A stretch of DNA of 64,000 bases from Pycnopodia helianthoides (Eukaryota; Echinodermata; Asteroidea; Forcipulatida; Asteriidae): NCBI GenBank assembly GCA_032158295.1, contig CM063253.1:8277001-8341000 (forward strand), given 5' to 3'. The position numbers and the translations under genes were made by a program. Position 1 is the stretch's first letter; every line of letters begins with the position of its first letter. Below are positions 26,001 to 38,000 of the stretch, one piece after another. The notes under the pieces were generated by a model. The model made no database searches. It saw nothing but the letters and a program-made list of their open reading frames with translations, and was not told where the DNA came from.

Positions 26001-29000
26001 GAGAGTAAAAGACCATGATTTAATCAAAACAACAACAATACCTAGTTCTTACAAGTAGAGCTTATCTACGCTTAGACTGGTGCTCTGTCTTTCACCGCAA
26101 GGAATCACGTCAAATTACTTGCATTTTGACAAGCACGTTCTAAGTGCGACACAAGTGTCCCACAAGCGCCATACATGTGCTCAAAAGTTTTAAACAAGCA
26201 TTCGCACAGAGCAGTGACCTTTAGAAGCCAATCAGCGCTGTTCTACAGTACATCCCTACCAGGGGTTAGTGATGAGAGGTATCGATACGGCGTGCTGTCC
26301 ATGACAGCGAGGCTGGGAAAAAAAAGAGTGATATAATACTATGAAATCGAGGCAATTAGACTCACGTCGAAAGACTTCTTGGCCGTCGGCTCAGAGTTTT
26401 TCCTCAAGACGACTCGGATCTCCTTGGGGAGGGGCTGCAGGTCCATTGGGTGGATCAAGACAACCCTGGCTGCGTCAGTCTCCGTTGTCAACGCCACGCT
26501 GACCATCTCATCATCGGTCAGCTCACCCCACAAGAACGCAGCCTCCCGCGTCTTCATCTCCGGTTGGTCCTCCTTGCCCAGGCGTAGCTTCATCTTGGCC
26601 AGAGTGGGGTATTCGGTCATCTCGGGGAATGTGAGCTGGAATTCCACATCTGTTTTGGGGTCGTTCTCCAGCCAATTGCACATAAAGTTCATCTGTTTAC
26701 ACACAACAACACGGGGGGAAAACAACTCATCGTAAATTTGAAAAATCACATTGCTCAGATTACAACAGATCTTACGCATATATAGCGTCAATTGAGTAGA
26801 GCGCCCTTGCCTGGAGGTCAAAAGGAGGCTGTTCATTGGTCAGTCCTGTGCACCGCGTGTACGATTCTGTGCGTACTCACTCTTTCATCATCGGTTTACC
26901 TCTATGTTGTCATTAAACCCTATGAGACCATTGGTTTCACAAATTCAGACGTGATCGGGAAATTGGGTTTCCAAAAAAACTTAGCATTCCCTTTCCCAAG
27001 TTTTACTTTTGTTTCAAAGGTAATTATAACACATTATTTGTATTACGTTAAAATTTAAATTGTATATGTAACAAATTAATGTGGGTGTTTGTATTTTCAA
27101 GATGTTTTATATAAATAGAATTTAAAACGAATTTGATTTTATAGTAAATATTATAGTCACATATATTCAAATATAGTCTTCGTTCAAGCTTTCTCATTTT
27201 TTTTACACATGCTAGACTATTGTTTTCTACTCTTGAGTAGCTCCATAATACATATTTGCTCCAAAAAAGAAGGCATTTTCATGTTATTTATTTTGCACCT
27301 TATCTGCGTCGCAAGTGTAATAAAGTTAAGAATACTATACTTGCCATTCGAGATTGAGAGATTTGCACATCTGTGTTGAGATTGTGCCCGGAGTCACTTT
27401 CGCCGAAGTGTGTGACGACCACCAGACTCCTATCAGGCAAATAGCTGGTGGTTAGGCTCATCTCGGAATCATAGGTAAGGGTCTCTGTCTCGGACGATCC
27501 AGCCGTGACGTAGAAGTCAACCTTCACGTTCTTACCCTCAGCCGGCTCAACTGTTACACTAACTTCTTTGGTGTCTGTGTTGTAGTTGTACACCGTGGTG
27601 ATGGTCACCGGCGTGAAGTCTTCAGAGCGGAGAACGAGAATGGTCGTGTGGACCTCGTCCAACAGGCTGACCTTGGTGTACGACAGATCCACCTCGGCAA
27701 TGGGAGTGGGCTCGGTGCCGCGGTACAACTTCACGTTGGGGTTGAACGAGTTGGTGGCCTCGTTGTAGACTGTGTGCAGACGGTACTGTTGCTCCAGGAG
27801 CGCGACGTTAGTGTCCACGTCGTACAGCGTCTGGGCGCCGTCCGATTCGTCGCTGGCAAGAACGGTGAAGCTGAAGAGGGTTTTCTGGGAAATGGCCACG
27901 GAGAAAGATGTAGACACCGAGGCGCCCATGGTGTACACGACACTGGTATCGGTCTGGATGGTGTTATCGGGAGAGGTGAGCAAGAGGGTTGCGGTGTGAG
28001 ACTTCTCGTCCCGTTTAGTATTGTTGCTGTAGGTGATAGACACTCCAAACTTCTCGGTGGTCGGGACACCGTCGGCGCCGAACTCCACCGAGGAAGCTCC
28101 CTGGACGGTTCCCACGTCGAGGTCAAACTTGGCGGTGTTCTCGAAGGTGACGGTGCGCTGCATGGACTGGACGGTGACCGTCAGTTCCTTGTGCGTCATG
28201 ACGCTACTGCCCTTGTCCTGGAAGTTGACCACCATGCCCAACGGGCGCTCCTGATTGGGGAAGTACATCAAGCGCGTGTCCAAGTTGAACGTCGCCGGGG
28301 CCACGTCAAGGGTTGCATTCCAGCTGACGTCTTTGCAAACAGCGAGAGGGGTTCTGAGGATGAGCTTGACCTCACGACGGTCGACGACATTTTCTAGTTC
28401 CATTTCCTTCCGGTCGTATTTCGCTTGGAAGAACACGATGTGTTGCTTCTTCCTGAATACGGACACGTGATGGTCATGGTTACCGTTCCTAATGCTGACC
28501 AGAACTTTGTAGCCCATGTCGGGGAGAGGGTGCGACATATTTTGACTGGTTTCAAAGATGGTATAATAGTCACCTGTTGCATAATCCTTGTTGTACTCAA
28601 AATCATTTCTTTGAGAGAAAATCTGCTTGTCGTTTAAGATAGCCGAGATCATGGAGTGGGTTGCTTGGGGATTCGACGATGAGGATCCGGAGAAAGCGAG
28701 ACGGTAGTTCTTGCGTGGAATTTCGATCATGAAAAAGGCATTAGAGTCTCTTCTAGGTGCATCGTCCACCACAGAGACTGCCCAATTGACAGCAGATGCA
28801 AAGACCTTGGTTGTTCCCATGGTGATGTTGAAACTAAAGTCAACGTCGTCGAGGAATTCATGATGGTTAAGTGTGACGGAGATTGGGCTGGCCGGGCTGG
28901 TGACATTGAATGAAGCGATGAGGTCTCTGTCCTTGGCAAATTGGGTGTTACGGTCGGTGAAATCAATGCGATACGCAAACATCTGCTGATCGATGAGGAA

Positions 29001-32000
29001 CATTGAAGCGCCCGACGAGACATCGGAGTCCTTCATCTTGATGAACCAATTGGTCGAGAGGCTTCCAAGAGGGTAGGTCAAGACAGATGCGACATCATAG
29101 GCTTCAAGGTTCTGCTCCTCGTCGGACTTTGGAATGTAGCTGAAGTCAAATGTGGCCTTCTGATTGTCCCAGTGTAGGGAGGTGTTGGTGATCAACTTCT
29201 CAGACTGCACGTACTCCCAGCCCTGGACGGCTGCGTACCTCCACGTCTGGGAACTCAGGGAGGCCTCGAAGCCGCCCTTGGTGGGCCCCGCGACAGCGGC
29301 GTGAGTGGAGAGGACGGCTTGGATGATCCGTTTCTCTGAGGTGTTGTTCAGGATCGCGAAGGAGAAGTCCACGGGGTGGGTCTCGTTGCGGACCACCTGC
29401 TGCTGGATCTCAATATTGATGTTGTTGGCCGGGTTGCGTAGCTTGAAGTTCAGGACTTCGTTCAGGCTGGCTTCGGAGGACTCCCATGTGAGGAGATGTC
29501 CCATAACAACCTAAAAAATATTTGCAACAGTTGTGAACACTAATAAATAAAGTATACATTATATAATTTTTGCTCGCTGTGATAGGGTTCGTAGTGGCGT
29601 TTTGTACATCCAAACGAGGCAAATGACACCTAAGGCGAAGCTGGTGTACCATTTGCCCCCCAAGGGTGTACAAAACCCATGGACCTCATCACAGATCTGA
29701 GCGTGCAACAATTGTTTTGTTTTTTTGCCATAGTAATAGATTCCTCTTCGTTAGAGGTGATATGTTCTCATTTTCCCAACATTATTACGAAAGAATTGGC
29801 ATAGTTAGAGAAGCAGACGAACAGTGGAAAACGAATTGTAAACAACAATGGCGTTCAGTGACAGAAAAACCATGCACAATTTTCAGCATGTTAACACATT
29901 GTCCTGAATTTTAGTTTTGTTACAACCGAGACCAGCTGTTGTTTTTTTTGTTTAGGTTTTCAGATAGTTTTATGACTTCGAATATGACTTCATTTCAGAG
30001 GGAAATATTTCACAGAAAAAAAGGGTTCAAGTATTAACTTTTTAACAGCTGTTGCTTTTTTGTTGTTGTTAGGTTTTCAGATACAGTTTTCTCGAATATG
30101 ACTTCATTTCAGAGGGAAATACTTCACAGAAAAAAATGGTTCAAGTACAAACTTTATTATCAGGTAGCCTTTTAGACTATAATACCTTTTAACATGAGAA
30201 ACGTGGACATTAGGTTACTTCAAGACAAGACTTTAACATTGACCCTTTTTGTTTTGTTTCAAGGGACTACATCAAATCCTGGGGTCAGTGTTTTGGCACA
30301 AACAGGGTGAGGAAATTTATTTTTTCCCCCAAGACAGAAAGGAATATATTGAGATGAGAGAGTGGGTTACCTTGGTATCCTGGCTGCATTCCGCCCCGTT
30401 GTAACGATAGCAGAGTTTGCTGGTAGCCTCAGACTGACCGATCCTGCCGTTGTATTCCGTCTCAAACAGGAAGCTCAAGAGTGGATACCGCTTGAATGTC
30501 CACTCGGTCTTCAAGTCCCACTCACTGCGACCCTGAATAGGAAAAACAAATTAATTGGTGTGAGCCACACTGAGATTCACTTTTCCTTACTGGAACTAAT
30601 CTACATACTTTTAACGTGTCGTGGCCGAGCGGTCTAATGCTCCGTCAACTGAGGCTGAGTCAACACAATGTGGGTTTGAATCTCGGTCCCAGACCTTGTG
30701 CCCTTGAGCAAGACACTTAACTATAATTGCTTCTCGGCGTTTATGTCTTAACTTATGGATCCTGCCGAGTATGAAGTAGAAGTAGAAGTAAAAGTAGAAG
30801 TTTGAAAAGAATTTTTTTTAAATTTTCAACTGCCTGTCTGAATAAAAACATCAAAAACAAAATGACGTGTTCCGAAAGCCACACGGTTCCAGTCGGTGTG
30901 GATTTCATCAAATTTTAACATAAGGCTCTACTTTCTAAAGGCACAGCAATTCGGTAACGGAAGGGTAAACCCCCCCCCCCTCGGCCGACCGTCAACTATT
31001 TACCTCTACAGTATTGTTGGTGTATTTGGTGCTCATGATAACCTCCTTCACAATCTTACTCGTCTTAAGGTGGTTGCGTCTAGCGTAATGATGTAATAGA
31101 GTTTGTAAAAAATGTAATAGAGCTTGTAAAAAATGGCCTTTGAACAAGAGCTTTCTGTTGTGTAAGAATGTGAGCTTCACGCTTAACAGTTCGGTAACAA
31201 CAGAGTTAACACCCCGGCCATCAGCTATTTACCTCTACAGTATTGTTGGTGTATTTGGTGCTCATGACAATCTCCTTCACGATCTCGCCGTTGACTCGTC
31301 TCAAGGCGGTCGCGTCTACCGTAATGATGTTGTCCCTCTTCTGCTTCTGCCAAGACCCGGACACGTTCAGGTTGACGTAGCGTCCGCTGATCTGCAAGTC
31401 GCTGCTGTAGCGTAGCTTCTTCATGCTCTCAGTCTTCACAACCTCACCTGGGATGAAAAGTCCAACAGATTTTTAAAATTTTATTTCCACTTTGCTGTTA
31501 ACACATTGACTGCCGGTCATTATATTCGTAGGGCGTTCCCATTTGCCAAGTGCGGGCATAAGTGCGATGCGCATGCGCGCATACCGAATAGGTACTACAA
31601 CAAAAATTTAACATGCACATTCTAAGGTCGATGTCTTCACCACTGCCAGAAGCGTATGTGTTGCGTGCTCAGTGATGCCAGTGTATTTAAATAACAATAC
31701 AAAGCCCTTTCATTCCCTACGAGTATACTCGTAGTGGCAGAATATGTCTAACCTGTTACTACGAATATACTCGTACGCGGCAGTCAACGTGTTAAACAGT
31801 TTCTTTTCTGCTGATCAGCTTTATGGAAATCGGGCCCTGGTGCTACCCATAGACTCCTTGCATATAATGACATCACAAGCCCAAACAGCGCCCTCACTGA
31901 GGTCAATGAAGACCCCCCCCATCACGGAGACCTGGCCGACAGTTGTGCAGGCATGTGCACGCAGGCACGCTGCCATCGCTTGACCTCAGCGATGGCAGCC

Positions 32001-35000
32001 AATTGCCAAGGGTTCTATTCAAGAGGTTTACAGACTCCGCGCATTACCAGAAATACAAGACTACAAGTTTGGACATGGTGTGGACAATTTTTTTCTCCCT
32101 TATCAAGAAATTTTGAAGGCCCGACATTTCGACCCTGACAGAGTCTTTCTTGAAGAGAAAAAAATCTGATAGGTCAGAAGCATCAGGCCATTAACTATTT
32201 ATTGCATTTTAACAATAGGTCCTTTTGGTTGGTAAGCGGTTTGCAACAACTAATTCTAGTTTCTCAAAAAATTTTAAGGCACAAGGAGATTTTGAGAAAA
32301 CAGGAAGATCCTGAGAAATCACATTCCTGCACTAAGTCCGTTAATGTATATGCATGTGTAGAGATATCCCATTTGGGGGGGGGGGGGTAAATTGCCCCCC
32401 CCCCTTTTCATTGTAGTGAACCTATACCCTACCTGTAGAATAATGGATTGGTCCAAGAAAGCCACATCAGCAAGAGTTATATGTGTTCAGGATGTGGTCA
32501 TTCTTATTCCAGTGATGACCACTTGGACATTTATTAAAAGACAGCAACTATACCTCTTGTCTGACAGCGTGTATACATTGAACATTCTTACAGGTCATCA
32601 ACCCCACAATTTAGAGTAACCCCACATAGATTGCCATCTTGGTAATCTGGCGAGTGCTACACTTCATTTTAAGATTGCTCTTCTTGTTTTTAAAGGCTTG
32701 AACAAAACTACTCCGCGATATATTTCCACTTTACTGTCACATTAACACTCAACCACGATTTCTTCGGTCCACACTCACTTGATTGTTCCTCGAGCAAACA
32801 AAGTTCTAGGTCAAAAAACTTTCAGTGTAGCTGGGCCAATGATTTGGAACAATCTTCCTACTGTCATTAGGGAATCTGTTACTTAATCTACATTTCGTTC
32901 AGTTCTAAAGACTCACCTTTTTCCATGTTAATTGCTTTTATGTGCCTATGATCTTGATGGAATAGCACCTTATCAATTTTAATTGTTATGTTACACATGC
33001 ACTCACCTGAAACGGTAACCAGGGCCGTTTTGGGGCTGTCCAAGCGACATCCACAAGGCCACCCGCGTCTGGGAGCCGTCCCTGACGGCAATGGAGCTAC
33101 GGAACTTGACCACGTTGCCACTGGGGCTGGTGATGTCCATACGAGGGTAGAAATTGATGATTGGGTCACCGTCCATCACCTCAGGTCTGGATTCCACCTC
33201 TGCATCCAGGGTGTACATGCTGGTTTTGTCCATGGTGAGAGTCACCTCCAGCTTGCGTAGCAACTCTTCATTGATCATCTTACCTGTACAAAAATTTTAA
33301 TTAATATCATCAGAAATTGCACCCTATTACTTAATTTGTATGTATTTTGTGTAACTCATCTATGTTAAAGGAAGAATGGAATTTGTTGGACACTTTGACA
33401 GTTCTGTACGGATAAAGAAGTCCGCTATATTTTGATATTATAATTTTTCTTTTGAATAGAAACGGAAGTGTAATAATAATAATAAGAATAATTTGGGAGG
33501 CTTATCATCCTTACTCGCAACTGTGAAGCTGCGAGTGAAGGTTCTGTACACAAAGTTAGGCAGCAGATACCACATTATTCCTGGAAGGGCGCCCTTGGCA
33601 GCCAGCCACATCGACCCGTACATGACCAGGGAGCACAGCCTGAGATTGTAAGTGTTTGATTTTTCCGGAGGGGGGAAAACCTGAGGGGCCCCGGAGAAAA
33701 AAAACACCTTGTAGCATAGGAGAACCAACGCACGACACTACTCACACATGGCCCGAGCCGGATATCGAACCAGGGTCACATTGGTGAGATGTGAGTGCTT
33801 TACGCACAAGCCAACCATGCCACCCTGATGCTGTTGTCTGTGGAGTAATAATAGGGCGTTTGTTGATACATACCGTGTAGATCAACAGTTGTAAAGGGCG
33901 AGATAAGGTTGATGTTCAGGTCTTTCTCGTTGCGGTTGAAGGAGAAGTCAAATTGGAAGGTCCGTGGGTTATCGGTGTCTGGTGCTCCCATCATCAGGTG
34001 GAGCCTGTCTGTGATCAGTACCACATTCTTCACACTCTCCTGCAACAAATTAACGACACAAGTGTTTTACGCTTCCAACCAATACATTGAAGTTGAAATA
34101 AGGACCAATTTCAGCAGACGTTTTCTGGTGAGGAAGTGGACCTTAGCACCAGTTTTCAATTCTCACCGCCACTTGCTGTGATAAGTTCCCGTGTAATACC
34201 ATCCATCGAGTCAGGAAGCGAGTGTGGGTCAGCTTTCTTGGAAGTGAGCAAGAAAGTTTTTTGGAAGTGAGTGAGGGTCAGTTTTCCTGGAATTAGGCGA
34301 GGGTCAGTTTTCCTGGAATTGAGCGAGGGTCAGTTTTCCTGGAATTGAGCGAGGGTCAGTTTTCCTGGAATTGAGTGAGGGTCAGTTTTCCTGGAATTGA
34401 GCGAGGGTCAGTTTTCCTGGAAGTGAGCGAGGGTCAGTTTCCCCATGAAGGGGCAAGCTTACCAGAGAGCGAGTGAGGGTCAGCTCTCTAGGAAGTGAGT
34501 GAGGGTCAGTTTCCCATAAAGCGAGCGGGAGTCAGTTTTCCTTGAAGCCAGTGGGGTTGAGTTTTTCAGGAAAGGAGTAAGGGTCAACTTTCTTGACTCT
34601 TCATGGCGAATACCCCCCCTTTTTATTACATGGTTCCTTCCACACCCCCCCCTTCTGTACCATTGGCAACAATGCAGAGAGCAATGGACTTTTTTTATAA
34701 AACTGACATTCAGCCTTGCTGTGAAGCTCTTACCGTTTCTTTTTCGTACGATCCTTCAAGTTTCCAGGAAGTGAGTGAGGGGTCAGTCTTCTCGATGGTG
34801 ACCAGCATTCGGCCTGGTCCGGTCAGTGGGTACATAGGAGTTCCTTTCTGTTAAACAACCACACACAAAGAATTATTGGTTGATAAAATTTGCCAGCAAA
34901 CTGATCAGCAGCAGTGACACCAGACTCTTAAAACAAATTTGAGGTGGGATTGTGGGACGGGGGGCAAGCTGGGGGGGGGGGAAAGAAATGTGGGTTTTGC

Positions 35001-38000
35001 GGGAGGAGGATCACATTCGTTAAAAAAAATCAATGTCGAATGTATCAAAACTGTTCACCGAGATCGATTTGAAGTGCTTTTTAAGAAGAAAAACAAAATT
35101 GCTGAGACAATATGTTCACATACCCTGACGTAGGACTTGGGGAAGGCAAGCTCTGAGCAAACCTGGATACCCAAGTATTTCGTCATCCTAGTTCCGGAAC
35201 AGTATGAGAGGTCAAGATGCTCTGGAATTCCTGGCATCGCGTACGACTCGTCTTGACGTCTCAAGTAAATGCTGGAGCTGCAGTAAGAATTTCATATACA
35301 TTTCTTTTTTAAAACAGGCAAAAAAGTCGTACATCAGCTCTGCTCTGAGGTGTTAAGGGTACCAGGATTGTATTAATGGTTCATTTTTAAGCACTGCTCC
35401 CAGCTGTAAGATGCGAGGGGCCATTGAAACGGCGGTCCTCAATCTCAAAATTATGATCCAATGTAAAGTGGTTAAATTTACAATAAATCACCCATTGGCA
35501 AGACTTAAGAATTTAGCACTTTCACCGGTAGCCATGAGGAAAGGGGGGGGGAGGGAAAAAACCATGATGATGAGGTCACTATGAAAATCTTTGTCTTGAA
35601 AAAGTAGTGAAAGTCCACTTTTGTATCTTCCCCCTTTCACCTTGTTTTCACGTAGTTCTCATCTATCTGGTCAGAATCTAAGCCATGCAAGTGTTTTACA
35701 TTGTTTTCACTGTGCTGTACTACTGAAAACAGCCGAAGGCTATAATGGTAAAATTCAAGGAGGCCAGTCAATGGTCTGGAGACTATCTTTTTTCAAGGAG
35801 ATTTTCAACGAAACTGCAACTTCCCTCAATGTATGGTGAAAGAAAAAAAAAATCCTTAAATTTCAGCCAAAAGCCTGCATTCACTGAGATTTCGCTGTGG
35901 TTTCACAGCCAAGATTTTCATAGTGCGGTAGTGGTGGGGTTTCTTTTAAGACAAGCCCCCTTTCTCCTGAATACAGGGTGTTCATTTCTGGAGGTATGAC
36001 AGACTCTCTACATCATCACTAATAGAAATCTAAGAGGTTCGGTCACAGACCTCAAAATTTACATTAGACCACAGGCCTGAGGCCAGTGATGTCAGTGCCA
36101 GGCCAATAAACTCACAACTGGACAAGCCTGGCGGTCATATGTTTTTTTTCAATTGAAGACAAACATCACTGTGTAATATATTTAATCTTCCATACAAAGC
36201 AAATGATGTTCAACTGTTCGACTTTGAGCCTGAGAAAATCCTTCGGCCCCTGGACGAGCTTCAATTTGAACTATGACAGAATTTGATTCCTAACGTTGCC
36301 AATAAGCTACAAATTTTTTCATTGTTCCTTTCTTTACCTGACATCGATGATGTTCTGTTTCTTATCTGGTACGTCCAGCCTCAGCTCGAATGCCTTCCCG
36401 TTGGTGAACTGAACTTTTCCACTCAGGGCGACAGAAGACTGGAGACGGCCGACATGGTTCAGTCCGGAGCGGGTCGTGCGAGCCATCACTTCCATACTGG
36501 TGCTGATCTCAACAGCAGCGCTAAAGATAAAAAATAGACAGGATTTAATACGAATTTCTTACCCCTAGTGTATTTGGCTGGGGACCTCTCTGATCCTTCC
36601 CGAACCCTTCACTGTTTGGGTCAACTCAACACCCAAATGTTTTGAAGTGTAGCCCTCACCTTGAAGTGGCCGCCCTCCCTAGTGAGTTGGCGATATCTCA
36701 TTTAAAAAAAAATTGTTTTATAAAAAAAAATGTGTGTTAACTTAGAATATCGGAATGATCACACACCGCGAATTCCATCGAGTAGCGTGCATGATAAGTG
36801 CATTGACCATGAAACACTTTATTTCCCTCGTACAAAGAGGGACAGAAGGTACTGGAACTCACGCTCGAAATCTCCCTTTCCAAGGGGTGATTGTGTAATC
36901 CCAGATTCCAGACCTTTGTCCTTTTGTTATAAGAAGAGGAGTTACGAGAGATCGAGAGGCTGCCCACCATTTAGGGTTTTTTTCTCAACCATTTTCACTG
37001 GTGCAATCTGGAAGGTTTAAACTGTAATTAATGTTGGAAGTAGGAACGCTAATTTCTAGATTAGGTTTTTTCGAGGGCATCTTACCTTGGCTCGACGATA
37101 CCGCTGATTTCAAAGCTCTTCTTGGGCATAAGGATTCCGCGAACGTCAACCTTTCCAGATGTCCTGACTTTCATGGAGACGGTGCCGTTGACGGCCAACT
37201 TCAGGGGCAGACCAATGACGGTGGGAATGCTCCATGAGTTGTCGACCAGCACGGCATTTTTAATCAGTTCATGAGTCTGTTCCTTAGCCATGCTTATCAA
37301 GATCTAAAGGATTTTTGAAGTAAAAATGGTTTTTTTTAGGGGGGAAATGAACTCTCAATAATCTTAAAGGAACATTCGATCTCAAACTTCTACAGGTTTG
37401 TCAGTTTATGGTGAATTACATTAAGTGCTTACACTGCCAGCACCTGTTTTGTTAGCAAAAACCAATTCTGTAATGTTCCTTTAACAAAGGGCAGTCCGGT
37501 TGGAACAGTGGTATCTTTCCTCGCCATCCTCCTCTGGGACCCCGGTTCGAATCCCGCCTGGGGCACTATATGCAAATTTGGTTTGCAGTCCCTACCGGAC
37601 TATGTGGGTTTTCCCTGGAATATTTTTCTGGGGTTTTCCTCCCACATCTAAAGCTAAAACTTCCTTCTTTGCCTTCCCTCCATTGGGGTCCTCTTGGCTA
37701 ATATAGTGATCAAGTTGACTTTTCAGAGAAACCCTTGGCTTCACAACCACAATTAATAAATAAAAAATGAATATAAAATCAAAAATTGGCGGACACAACC
37801 TACCTTAAGTGGGTTGACGCTGGATTGCATCTCGGTGAAGCGTGTCTTTATCTTTTCAATGTCCAGGTATCCGAGCTCGCTACCAAACATCTTGAAGTAC
37901 ATGGACGCATCTGGTTTGTCCTCTGCATGAGCCTGGGTACTGAAAAAAAAAAAATAAATAAATGACCAGTTAACTCATGACGTCAACACACAATGTGCTG

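Noticed and set aside
27648..28397. A 249-codon plus-strand frame
   Set aside because: Antisense shadow of exon 23. Composition and strand evidence (splice sites, domain content) support the minus strand.
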